64,000 nt of DNA from Nitrospirota bacterium (lineage in GTDB: Bacteria > Nitrospirota > JACRHJ01). The DNA lies in contig JAJYHX010000009.1 of assembly GCA_021784575.1 (NCBI GenBank), forward strand, positions 1 through 64,000. The letters are read 5' to 3'. A model generated the notes under the pieces. The model saw only the letters and a program-made list of their open reading frames with translations, was not told where the DNA came from and ran no database searches. This document shows positions 22,178 to 30,428 of the stretch, piece by piece. Both the position numbers and the translations under genes were made by a program. The stretch's first letter is position 1. Every line of letters begins with the position of its first letter.

Positions 22178-24310
22178 CTATACCACGATTTTCCTTATAT
22201 CAGCTATATTAAGGAACATCCCCGCCAGAAGCCCCATCAGGGCCAGGCGGTTGTTCTTTGTCTTCCTGTTTTTGTCCATGACCATCACATCCTCGAAGAA
22301 CCTGTCCACGAACGGGCGAATCCCGGCAATGCGGCCAAGCGCCTGCCCGTATCTCCCCGCCTCGATGTTGCCGAATACCTCGTCCCTTATTTCCCTGTAG
22401 TGGTAATACAGGTCTTCCTCGGCAGGCTCGGAGAGCAGACCCTCGTCGAGCTGTTCCGCGAAGCCTTCCGGGATAATGTTCGCGACCCTCTTGAAGGCGG
22501 TTATGAACGCGGGGAAATCTCCGGACTTCCTGAATTCCGAAATCGCCGCGACCCGTTCACGCGCATCCACGACATCGTCGAAATGCGTCGCAAGCACCGA
22601 GTCAACGGTATCGTATGCATATCCATCCGAAGTCAACTGGCCGCTTACACGCTGGCGGAAGAAGTCGAGTATCGCGGCGTGAAGCGCGGCGGCTGGAGCC
22701 GCCTCGGACCTGGCCACCTTTTTCTCTTTAAGAGCCCTCACCCCATGTCCTTCTCCCGAAGGGCGAGGGGTTAAGGAAAGAAGAGAGACGGCTTGCGAAA
22801 TGAGCGACTTCAGCGACACCCGGAACCCTCCGGCGTATATCATGGCGATTATGCCGAGGGCGTTTCGCCTGAGGCCGTACGGGTCTTCGGAGCCGGTCGG
22901 GGCCTTGCCGATGGAGAATATGCCGCATATCGTGTCGATCTTGTCGGCGATGGATACGCAGGTGCCCGTTGGAGTGGAAGGAACCGAATCGCCGGAGAAA
23001 CGGGGGTAGTAATGCTCCGCAATCGCCTTCGATACCTCTTCGTTCTCGCCGGTTTTTCCGGCATACTCTCCGCCCATTGTCCCCTGAAGGTTCGGGAACT
23101 CGTACACCATGCCGGTTACGAGGTCCGCCTTGCATAGATACGCGGCGCGAGAGGCGTCCTTTGTAATCTTTTCGTTCTTATAAAGCACGTCGGCTGCATA
23201 TTCCGCAAGCTTCATGACGCGCGTCACCTTCTCGTACGTCGTACCGAGCTTTATCTGGAACACGACCTTCTTCAGGTCGTCCACGCGCTCCGAGAGCGGT
23301 TTTTTTAAGTCGTGCTCGTAGAAATATCTCGCATCGGAGAGCCTCGCCCGAAGGACGCGCTCGTTGCCCGCCCGGACGACGTCCATGTCTTCCGCCCTGG
23401 TGTTCGAGATGGTGATGAAGTTCGGCATAAGCTCGCCGTGCGCGTCCGTCAGGGCGAAGTAGCGCTGATGTTCGCGCATGGAATTGACAAGCACCTCTTT
23501 CGGAAGCACGAGGAATTCCCTGTCAAAGTTCCCAAGGACTGCAACGGGATATTCCACGAGGAACGATATTTCTTCAAGAAGGCCCTCGTCGGGCAGAATC
23601 CTGGCGTTTATGGATACCGCCGCTTCTTCCACATGACGGCGCACCATCTCGCGTCGGGCATCGGGGTCAACTATCGTGAAATTGTCCTTCGTCTGGTGGA
23701 TGTAGGCGTCGAAGTCCTTCACGCGGAAAACACCGGGGCTTAGGAACCTGTGCCCGCGTGTAAGCTCGCCGCTCTTTATGCCGTCGAGCTCGAAATGGAC
23801 TACCTCTCCGCCGAAAATGGCGAGTATCCAGTGTATCGGGCGGGCGAACCTTATCTCCCTGTCCGCCCAACGCATGGACTTCGGGAACGGGATGGAGAGA
23901 ATAAACTTCGGCAGGAGTTCCGAGAGAACCTCCGGAGCTTCCGCGCCCTTTTCCTCGACGGTTACGGAAATATATTCGCCCTTGTCGGTCTCGACAACCT
24001 TCAGGTCTTCCACGCGCACGCCCTGGCTCTTTGCGAAGCCTTCCGCGGCCTTTGTAGGATTCCCGGAGTCGTTGAAAGCGGCGCGTTTCGGCGGCCCGGT
24101 TACCGTGCGCGCCTCGTCCGGCTGGCGTCCGGCCAAATCTTCCACGTGCAGAATCAACCGGCGCGGGTTCCCCATCGCCTTTATCTTGCCCGGCGATAGC
24201 CGAGCGTCCGAGAGCATCTTCACCGCAAGCTCTTCCATCGCGGCCAGAGCCTTCGGTATGAACCCGGCGGGAATCTCTTCGGTTCCTATTTCGAGTAGTA
24301 ATTCGGGCAT
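22178..24310 (-). CDS. glyS: Glycyl-tRNA synthetase beta subunit with an in-frame repeat insertion
   Basis: Beta chain of the bacterial alpha2beta2 glycyl-tRNA synthetase, needed for tRNA binding and activity. It opens with the family stretch ELLLEIGTEEIPAGFI and includes GNPRRL, FARPIHWI, NSMREHQRYFAL and ADKIDT. At 710 residues it is ~20 longer than common relatives. The extra length falls at about residues 511-526 (SLTPRPSGEGHGVR), which is the translation of a CCTCTCCC-type repeat at 22734-22778. The frame is intact on both sides, in the helical C-terminal region before the anticodon-binding part. It is followed by ppdK and preceded by glyQ with one base between them. Confidence 0.95.
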   Translation of the reverse strand: MPELLLEIGTEEIPAGFIPKALAAMEELAVKMLSDARLSPGKIKAMGNPRRLILHVEDLAGRQPDEARTVTGPPKRAAFNDSGNPTKAAEGFAKSQGVRVEDLKVVETDKGEYISVTVEEKGAEAPEVLSELLPKFILSIPFPKSMRWADREIRFARPIHWILAIFGGEVVHFELDGIKSGELTRGHRFLSPGVFRVKDFDAYIHQTKDNFTIVDPDARREMVRRHVEEAAVSINARILPDEGLLEEISFLVEYPVAVLGNFDREFLVLPKEVLVNSMREHQRYFALTDAHGELMPNFITISNTRAEDMDVVRAGNERVLRARLSDARYFYEHDLKKPLSERVDDLKKVVFQIKLGTTYEKVTRVMKLAEYAADVLYKNEKITKDASRAAYLCKADLVTGMVYEFPNLQGTMGGEYAGKTGENEEVSKAIAEHYYPRFSGDSVPSTPTGTCVSIADKIDTICGIFSIGKAPTGSEDPYGLRRNALGIIAMIYAGGFRVSLKSLISQAVSLLSLTPRPSGEGHGVRALKEKKVARSEAAPAAALHAAILDFFRQRVSGQLTSDGYAYDTVDSVLATHFDDVVDARERVAAISEFRKSGDFPAFITAFKRVANIIPEGFAEQLDEGLLSEPAEEDLYYHYREIRDEVFGNIEAGRYGQALGRIAGIRPFVDRFFEDVMVMDKNRKTKNNRLALMGLLAGMFLNIADIRKIVV
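22734..22778. repeat. CCTCTCCC-type repeat inserted in frame in glyS
   Basis: The segment CCCTCACCCCATGTCC...TTCTCCCGAAGGGCGAGGGG forms a hairpin through CCTCACCCC-like and GGGCGAGGGG arms and matches the family copies at 16085 and 39593. It encodes LTPRPSGEGHGV within GlyS. Confidence 0.7.
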
Positions 24311-24311
24311 C

Positions 24312-25181
24312 TTATCTCTTCAACATCGGGAATCCCATCTCTTCCCGGAGCTTAACGTAATTCTCGGCGCACATGCGGGCGAGCGAGCGCACCCTCGCTA
24401 TGTATCCCGTGCGTTCCGTAACGCTTACCGCGCCTCTGGCATCGAGCATGTTGAAGGCGTGGGAGCACTTCAGGCAGTAGTCGTACGCCGGGAGCACAAG
24501 GCCGATTTCATTCAGCCTCCTGCACTCCGCCTCGAACATCTCGAAGAGCCTGAACTGCATGGAGACATCCGCCTCCTCGAAATTATATTTCGAGAACTCC
24601 ACCTCGTCACGGTGGTGCACGTCACCGTATTTGACGCCTTTCGACCAGACGAGGTCGTAGACGTTATCCACCTGCTGGATGTACATCGCAATGCGCTCAA
24701 GGCCGTAGGTAATCTCGGCAGAGACGGGCTTCAAATCTATCCCGCCCACCTGTTGAAAGTAAGTGAACTGCGTTATCTCCATGCCGTCCAGCCAGACCTC
24801 CCAACCAAGCCCCCACGCGCCGAGCGTCGGTGATTCCCAGTCGTCCTCAACAAACCTCACGTCGTGCTTCAGGGGGTCGAGTCCAAGCTCCCGGAGCGAA
24901 TCGAGGTATATGTCCTGCACGTCTACCGGAGAGGGTTTCAGGATTACCTGATACTGGTAGTAATGCTGGAGGCGGTTCGGGTTCTCGCCGTACCTGCCGT
25001 CTGTCGGGCGTCTCGACGGCTCAACATATGCGGCGTTCCAGGGCTCCGGGCCAAGGACTCTGAGGAAGGTGGAGGGATTGAAAGTCCCCGCGCCCGTCTC
25101 GATGTCGTAGGGCTGCATCATACAGCAACCCCTCGAAGTCCAGTATCTGTGCAGAGCCAGTATAAGCTCCTGGAAAGTCAC
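24312..25181 (-). CDS. glyQ: Glycyl-tRNA synthetase alpha subunit
   Basis: Class II aminoacyl-tRNA synthetase catalytic chain, 289 residues, which activates glycine. Family stretches are [39 protein letters not shown] (motif 2 region) and [15 protein letters not shown] (motif 3 region). The start is GTG 25181, with an ideal SD (AGGAGG) six nt away. glyS begins one base after the stop, so the two subunits are produced together. This two-subunit form is the standard one in Gram-negative bacteria. Confidence 0.98.
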   Translation of the reverse strand: MTFQELILALHRYWTSRGCCMMQPYDIETGAGTFNPSTFLRVLGPEPWNAAYVEPSRRPTDGRYGENPNRLQHYYQYQVILKPSPVDVQDIYLDSLRELGLDPLKHDVRFVEDDWESPTLGAWGLGWEVWLDGMEITQFTYFQQVGGIDLKPVSAEITYGLERIAMYIQQVDNVYDLVWSKGVKYGDVHHRDEVEFSKYNFEEADVSMQFRLFEMFEAECRRLNEIGLVLPAYDYCLKCSHAFNMLDARGAVSVTERTGYIARVRSLARMCAENYVKLREEMGFPMLKR

Positions 25182-25228
25182 GTATTGCCTCCTGCCTGGA
25201 AACTTTTATGCGGAAATATTTTTATTTA

Positions 25229-26008
25229 TCAGAATTCGCTTGCGATGTCAAGAGTTTTAAGCCTCTTCCCGGCGGCGGAGGCGGCGAATCTGCCCAGAAA
25301 ATCCAGGGCGTCTTTTTCGTCCTTGCCGCCCAGCTTGAGCCTGCCTATGGCCTCCGCCCCTATCGCCTCCGCCTTTCTCAGGAACGCCACCGTCCCGCGG
25401 CTTATCGCCGCCGGTAAATCGGCCACCTGCAGACCGGCCTCAGGCGGACACGCGGCGCAAAAGGGAGCGCATCCGGGACAGCATATAGAGAACCCGCCCG
25501 CGTACATAGCGCCCGTGATGGCGAGGTCAGCGCCGCACCTGCCGCAGGAGGAAAGCGGTATTGCAAAACCGGACAGTCTGAGATACCCGGGGAAAAACGC
25601 GGCAAGGAGTGAGAGCGGCGAAGAAGACATCTCCAGGACGTCCAAGGCGGTTTCCAGGAGCGAAAACGCATCCCCCGAATGCGCCCCGGCGACCTCGAAT
25701 ATCGAAACAAGCTCGAGCATCACAGAGCCCGCGCCGTATTTTTTCAAATCTTCCCGTATGCCCAGGCGCGCGTTGACGAGGTCCGCCGCGTCTACCCGCG
25801 CCAATGCTCCGGATTCCTTTATTGCCGCCCCGAGCATGACTGTCGCAAATGGTTCGAGGCTTCCCTGGAAGCGCTTCCTGCTCTTCCTGGCCCCCTTTGC
25901 CATTCCCCTGATTATCCCCTCGGCGGGAGAGAAAAAAATGACGACAAGGTCAGACTCGCCGTATGGAATCGAACGGATGACAATTGCCTTCGTTTTTACC
26001 AAATTCAT
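25229..26008 (-). CDS. recO: DNA repair protein RecO
   Basis: RecO helps load RecA on SSB-coated DNA and anneals strands in the RecFOR pathway. The 259-residue protein has an N-terminal OB-fold (KTKAIVIRSIPYGESDLVV; GMAKGARKSRKRFQGSLEPF) and a helical C-terminal half with a zinc-finger cysteine set, CGRCGADL followed ~15 residues later by CCPGCAPFCAAC. The gene lies just upstream of glyQ, and the recO-glyQ-glyS neighbourhood is common in Deltaproteobacteria and related phyla. Upstream spacer 26009-26092 carries a degenerate PERSRR-like sequence. Confidence 0.95.
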   Translation of the reverse strand: MNLVKTKAIVIRSIPYGESDLVVIFFSPAEGIIRGMAKGARKSRKRFQGSLEPFATVMLGAAIKESGALARVDAADLVNARLGIREDLKKYGAGSVMLELVSIFEVAGAHSGDAFSLLETALDVLEMSSSPLSLLAAFFPGYLRLSGFAIPLSSCGRCGADLAITGAMYAGGFSICCPGCAPFCAACPPEAGLQVADLPAAISRGTVAFLRKAEAIGAEAIGRLKLGGKDEKDALDFLGRFAASAAGKRLKTLDIASEF

Positions 26009-26092
26009 GTCATTCCAAGGCCGTTTGGCTGCCCCGTTCGCTTCGATCAGGGCTGCGGCTTATAAGGGGCAGGCTTCGCGAAGAATCTGCTC

Positions 26093-26791
26093 TTAAATCA
26101 GGCCGGAATCCCGGAAACTGAAATAACCGCTTTTCCCGATTATAAGGTGGTCATGGACTTCCATATCCATGCTCTTCGCGGCGGAGACGAGCGTTGCGGT
26201 TATCTCCTTGTCCGCATACGACGGGCGCACGTTCCCGCCGGGGTGGTTGTGCACAAATATCAGACCCGCGGCCTTATGGTGAAGCGCCCTTTCCATTACC
26301 TTGCGCGGATACACGACGGACTGGTCTATTGTCCCTTCCTGTATCGTCTCTATCTCTATTATCTCGCTCTGGACGTTCAGGAACACGACGCGGAACTGCT
26401 CGTCCTTCAGGCCGGCCATCGTCATGCGGCAGTAGTTGATAAGGTCGGGCGCGCAACAGACGCGAGGTTTCTTTACGACCTTTCTCTTGAGATACAGATT
26501 GGAGCATTCCCTGGATACCTTGACGAGTATCGCAGAGTGCTCGCCAAGTCCGGGAAAGGCGATGAGGGCTTCCAGAGATGCGTCCATCACGCCCTGGAAG
26601 TCTCCAAACTTTTCCAGAAGCGCCTTCGCCAGGGGCTTTACGTCCCTGCGCGGTATGGCGTAAGTCAGAAGAAGCTCCAGGGCCTCGTAGTCGTGCAGGT
26701 TCTCAAGGCCTGACTTCTTGAACTTCTCTTTTATCCTTTTTCTATGCTCGTGGTAGTGCGGGGGGTTTTTGTCCGGTTTTTTCTCGTCCAT
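26093..26791 (-). CDS. radC: RadC/JAB-domain protein
   Basis: This RadC-family protein has an N-terminal helix-hairpin-helix region (DYEALELLLTYAIPRRDVKPLAKALLEKF region) and a C-terminal MPN/JAB metalloprotease-like domain. The metal motif reads HNHPGGN and then SYADKEIT, matching HxHPx7SxxD. The biochemical role of RadC is unsettled; the name comes from an old misassigned repair mutant. The frame is open to 26908, but the first 39 codons run through a GCGCAATAAATTGCGCC repeat and the end of the neighbouring gene. ATG 26791 with an SD (GGAGA) is therefore chosen, giving 232 residues. Confidence 0.92.
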   Translation of the reverse strand: MDEKKPDKNPPHYHEHRKRIKEKFKKSGLENLHDYEALELLLTYAIPRRDVKPLAKALLEKFGDFQGVMDASLEALIAFPGLGEHSAILVKVSRECSNLYLKRKVVKKPRVCCAPDLINYCRMTMAGLKDEQFRVVFLNVQSEIIEIETIQEGTIDQSVVYPRKVMERALHHKAAGLIFVHNHPGGNVRPSYADKEITATLVSAAKSMDMEVHDHLIIGKSGYFSFRDSGLI

Positions 26792-26810
26792 AGAGTGCTG
26801 TCTCCGTCCA

Positions 26811-26834
26811 GGCGCAATAAATTGCGCCCCTACA
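26811..26834. repeat. GCGCAATAAATTGCGCC palindromic element
   Basis: GGCGCAAT and ATTGCGCC form an 8-bp palindrome with a two-base centre, followed by CCTACA. Its edge provides the TAG stop of the radical SAM gene. It matches a type of short repeat I know from other genomes as GTAGGGGCGCAATTTATTGC-like sequence. Confidence 0.65.
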
Positions 26835-28122
26835 AATAAACCGGCGGCGCAGGGGCCTTTCTCCTCCACGCCCTTCGTAAGTCCCAGTTCATCGGCGCGA
26901 AAATCCACAGGCTCCTGTGTATTCTTCCGATACGTTTAAATATATTTGACGCTGAATAGAACTCCCGGTTCGCCCTGTCGTGGCCTTCCTGAAGCTCCTC
27001 GGGCGTCATGCCCTTCGGGCGGAAAACGACATGCTCCATGTCATAGAGCGACCAGTCGTCTGACAGTATACGTCCTTCTTCCATGAGACGCTTCCGTATC
27101 TCCGTCCCCGGAAACGGCGTCAGCACGGGCATGAACGCGGCATCGAGCCGGATTTTTCGTGAAAAGTCCAGAACGTCATCGAATACCGAATTCCTGTCAT
27201 GGTCGTATCCGAAGATGAACGAGCCGTGGACGCCTATGCCGTGGTCGTGGAGTTTTTTCACCACGTCGGAGTATGCCTCTCTTGCGTTCATCCGTTTTCC
27301 CATCAGGTCGAGATTTTCCTGATTCAGGCTCTCAAATCCCATGAACATACCGTAGCAGCCGGACTCGGAAGCGAGCTTAAGAAGTTCCGTGTCTCTTATG
27401 ATGGTCGTCGACGCCTGACTCATCCACTTCTTCCCGTGGCCCTTAAGCATGGAAAAAAGACGCTTCGCGTATGCGGGGTTGCCGACAATATTGTCGTCAA
27501 CAAACAGCACGAAACCCGCGCCCCTCGTAAACGACGAAACCTCCTTCTCTATCTCCTCGACCGGCCTGAAGCGATACGTCCCGCCGTAGAACGCCGTTAC
27601 GGAGCAGAACCGGCAGTCGAACGGGCAACCGCGCGTAGTTTGCAGGATATTGGAGAAAAAATATTTATCCTCTATCAACTCTCGCCGGGCCTGCGGGATG
27701 TCATCCGGCTGCGGGCGTGAATCCGCCTTATAGATTTTCCCCAGCCGCCCGGCCCCGGCATCTTTTATCAACTGGTTCCACACACCCTCGGCCTCGCCGA
27801 TTACGACGGCGTCCGCGTGATTAAGCGCCTCGTCCGGCATCCACGTCGCATGGAACCCGCCCAGGACGACCTTCGCGCCGCGTTTCCTGTATTCGTCCGC
27901 GATGCGATATGCGCCCGGAGCAAGCGGCGTCAGGACGGTAATGGCAACCAGGTCCGCATTGTCGAACTTAATCGGCCCCAAGTTCTCGTCCTCTACCGTA
28001 ACCTCGTGTTCCGGCGGCGTGAGCGCGCCAAGTATGGCGAGGCTCAAATACGGGAACTTGAAATGCAGCGCGCTCCATATGCTGTGCGCGGGCCACTTCG
28101 GGGCGATCAGCCTGATTCGCAT
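26830..28122 (-). CDS. B12-binding radical SAM protein
   Basis: Residues ~1-135 form a cobalamin-binding Rossmann domain (opening MRIRLIAPKWP, later VVLGGFHATWMPDEAL). The radical SAM core follows with the 4Fe-4S motif CPFDCRFC (~173-180) and the GGTYRFRPVEEIEKE strand. This architecture is shared with BchE/HpnJ-type methyltransferases and cyclases; the substrate cannot be told. Next to it is a polysaccharide deacetylase gene, so lipid or envelope modification is possible (inference). The frame is open to 28167, but the upstream 15 codons encode YAHNDRK, a repeat peptide, so ATG 28122 is preferred. Its stop codon lies in a palindromic repeat. Confidence 0.9.
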   Translation of the reverse strand: MRIRLIAPKWPAHSIWSALHFKFPYLSLAILGALTPPEHEVTVEDENLGPIKFDNADLVAITVLTPLAPGAYRIADEYRKRGAKVVLGGFHATWMPDEALNHADAVVIGEAEGVWNQLIKDAGAGRLGKIYKADSRPQPDDIPQARRELIEDKYFFSNILQTTRGCPFDCRFCSVTAFYGGTYRFRPVEEIEKEVSSFTRGAGFVLFVDDNIVGNPAYAKRLFSMLKGHGKKWMSQASTTIIRDTELLKLASESGCYGMFMGFESLNQENLDLMGKRMNAREAYSDVVKKLHDHGIGVHGSFIFGYDHDRNSVFDDVLDFSRKIRLDAAFMPVLTPFPGTEIRKRLMEEGRILSDDWSLYDMEHVVFRPKGMTPEELQEGHDRANREFYSASNIFKRIGRIHRSLWIFAPMNWDLRRAWRRKAPAPPVYL

Positions 28123-28252
28123 ATGACTTTTTCTGTCATTATGGGCGTAGCGAAGAACTGTTTCCATGCCTGTCGTTCCAAAAAAAGCGAAGGATCCACG
28201 GTTTCATTTAAGCGGCGGATTCTTCGGCGCTGCCTCAGAATGACAGACATGG
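28123..28252. repeat. PERSRR/YAHND-type dispersed repeat
   Basis: This stretch includes ATGGGCGTAGCGAAGAACTG, GCGAAGGATCCACGG and TTCTTCGGCG...CTCAGAATGACAG. It parallels the element at 11579-11692, encodes the last residues of the deacetylase (AAPKNPPLK) and fills the gap to the radical SAM gene. Confidence 0.65.
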
Positions 28253-29025
28253 TTTTCCATCCCTATCAGTTCACTCACCTTTTTGAACTCATACCCTCGG
28301 CTTTTCAGCGCAGGTATAATCTCCTCAAGCGCCTTTACGGTGGCCGACCTGTCCGGGTTCGTCTTTCCGTCGCAGCCGTCGTGCAGGAGAATTATCCCGC
28401 CGGGCTTGACGCGAGAGAGTATCCGGTCTGCAATTTTCCCATTGTCCGTCGGCACGGCGTCGTAGGCCCGCGCCTGCCATCCTACCATAACCATGCCGAG
28501 CCCGTCTATAACCTTCATCACGCTGGGGTTGTTTATGCCGACTGGCTGACGGAAAAACCTTGGCCGGTATCCGGTGACTTTTTCTATCTCGTCCTGGCAG
28601 AGCAGGATGTCCTCCTTTATCGTCGAGAACAGCATCCTGAACATCCAAGGGTGCGACATTGTATGGTTTCCCATCTCGTGTCCTTCGGCATGGATGCGCC
28701 GGGCAAAGTCCGGATTATCTCTCAAGTTTTCCCCGATAACGAAAAAGGTAGCCTTTACATTGTGCCTTGCCAGGATGTCGAGAGTCTGCGCGGTATAAGG
28801 GGCGGTCGGGCCGTCGTCGAACGTAAGGGCGACGGATTTCTCCCTTGGACTCCCGCGCCAGTATACCTTTCCGAACACCCTGCTGCGCATGGACGTCATG
28901 CCGCGTATGGACAGGACTATCCATATCAGGAGGAGCGCGCCGAGGGCATAATTTACAGTTTTTATATCCCAGAAAAAATTCAGGCAGAGAAACAGCAGGA
29001 CAACTGAGGCGGCCCGGAAGAGCAT
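28204..29025 (-). CDS. Polysaccharide deacetylase family protein (NodB domain)
   Basis: This 273-residue membrane-anchored carbohydrate esterase (CE4) has one or two N-terminal transmembrane helices (residues ~4-40). The NodB motifs are TFDDGPTAPYT (metal and base Asp), GNHTMSHPWM (metal His pair) and FRQPVGINNPS in place of the usual FRPPxG. Likely substrates are N-acetylglucosamine polymers or peptidoglycan at the outer face of the inner membrane. It begins just after purF, so it is transcribed as the tail of the purine operon. The last nine residues come from a dispersed repeat, so the natural C-terminus may have been replaced. Confidence 0.9.
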   Translation of the reverse strand: MLFRAASVVLLFLCLNFFWDIKTVNYALGALLLIWIVLSIRGMTSMRSRVFGKVYWRGSPREKSVALTFDDGPTAPYTAQTLDILARHNVKATFFVIGENLRDNPDFARRIHAEGHEMGNHTMSHPWMFRMLFSTIKEDILLCQDEIEKVTGYRPRFFRQPVGINNPSVMKVIDGLGMVMVGWQARAYDAVPTDNGKIADRILSRVKPGGIILLHDGCDGKTNPDRSATVKALEEIIPALKSRGYEFKKVSELIGMENHVCHSEAAPKNPPLK

Positions 29026-29026
29026 T

Positions 29027-30427
29027 TTATTTCTCGAAAAGGCCGAGCTGGGACATCCTGTCTTCGGGGAAGGCTATCGGATAGTCGCCGTTGAAGCAGG
29101 CAGTGCAGAACTTGTTCATGGAGTCCGGTATCACGGAGAGAAGACCTTCCAGGCTAAGGTATCCCAGGCTGTCAGCCGTAGTGTAGCGGCGGATTTCTTC
29201 GACAGTGTGGGACGAGGCGATAAGCTCCTGCCTGGTAGGCGTGTCTATCCCGTAGAAGCACGGGTGAGTCGTCGGCGGAGAACTGATGCGCATATGGACT
29301 TCTTTTGCCCCGGCCTTCCTGACCATCTTCACGAGCTTGCGGCTGGTTGTGCCCCGAACGATGGAGTCGTCAACAAGTATGACGCGCTTTCCCTCAAGGA
29401 GTCTGCGCACAGGGTTCAGTTTCACCTTTACGCCGAAATGCCGGATGTTCGCCTTGGGCTCGATAAACGTGCGGCCAACGTAGTGGTTGCGGATAAGACC
29501 CATGTCGAAACATATCCCGGACTCCTCGGCGTAGCCGAGCGCCGCGGGCACTCCGGAATCCGGCACGGGCACAACCAGGTCCGCCTCCACCGGGTGTTCC
29601 CTTGCCAGCCTTTTTCCCATCATCTTGCGGATGAAGTTCACGTTCTCGCCGAAGATGTAGCTGTCCGGACGCGCAAAATATACGAACTCAAAGATGCAGC
29701 AGGACTGCCTCGCCTCCGGGAACGGATGGTAGGATTTAATCCCGTCTTTGTTAATTATGACCATCTCGCCCGGCTCTATGTCGCGGATATACTGCGCCTC
29801 GATAAGGTCAAGAGCGCAGGTCTCGGACGAGAGCACGTAGGCGCCGTCCAGCATGCCAAGACAGAGCGGTCTGAAACCGTTCGGGTCGCGTATGCCTATC
29901 ATCTCCTGTTCGGAGAGTATGAGGAGCGAGTACGCGCCCTCCACCTTCTGAAGCGCGTCTACGGCGCGGGTGCTTAAGCTCCCGGACTTGGAATGCGCTA
30001 TCAGGTGGACGATGAGCTCGCTGTCCACCGACGTATGGAATATCGAGCCGTAGGCCTCGAGTTCGTCCTTTATCGCGCCGTAATTTGTGAGGTTACCGTT
30101 ATGGGCGACGGCAAGAGAGCCGAGCGCGTAGTTGATGAGGAGCGGCTGGACGTTATCCACAAGCTGACTTGTGCCCGTGGTGGAGTAGCGGTTATGTCCG
30201 ATTGCGGCGGAGCCTTTGAGCTTCGCTATATTCTCTTCGGAAAATATATCGGATACCAGCCCAAGCCCTTTTTCAATCCGTAGCATCTCTCCGTCAGAGG
30301 AGACAATGCCCGCGCCTTCCTGCCCACGGTGCTGGAGAGCATACAGGCCAAGGTAGACAAGGTTTGCGGCCTCCGGATGGCCGAATATACCGAATACTCC
30401 GCACTCGTCGTGGAATCTGTCATTCAT
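29027..30427 (-). CDS. purF: Amidophosphoribosyltransferase
   Basis: First step of purine synthesis: PRPP plus glutamine gives phosphoribosylamine. The protein has a short propeptide (8 residues) ending before the catalytic Cys9 in [10 protein letters not shown]. This is the Bacillus-type PurF, in which the propeptide is removed. The PRPP motif is [13 protein letters not shown]. Cysteines typical of the oxygen-sensitive 4Fe-4S form are present in the C-terminal [10 protein letters not shown]. It closes the run purB-C-S-Q-L-F, beginning one base after purL ends. An Fe-S PurF fits an organism adapted to low oxygen (inference). Confidence 0.97.
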   Translation of the reverse strand: MNDRFHDECGVFGIFGHPEAANLVYLGLYALQHRGQEGAGIVSSDGEMLRIEKGLGLVSDIFSEENIAKLKGSAAIGHNRYSTTGTSQLVDNVQPLLINYALGSLAVAHNGNLTNYGAIKDELEAYGSIFHTSVDSELIVHLIAHSKSGSLSTRAVDALQKVEGAYSLLILSEQEMIGIRDPNGFRPLCLGMLDGAYVLSSETCALDLIEAQYIRDIEPGEMVIINKDGIKSYHPFPEARQSCCIFEFVYFARPDSYIFGENVNFIRKMMGKRLAREHPVEADLVVPVPDSGVPAALGYAEESGICFDMGLIRNHYVGRTFIEPKANIRHFGVKVKLNPVRRLLEGKRVILVDDSIVRGTTSRKLVKMVRKAGAKEVHMRISSPPTTHPCFYGIDTPTRQELIASSHTVEEIRRYTTADSLGYLSLEGLLSVIPDSMNKFCTACFNGDYPIAFPEDRMSQLGLFEK

Positions 30428-30428
30428 C

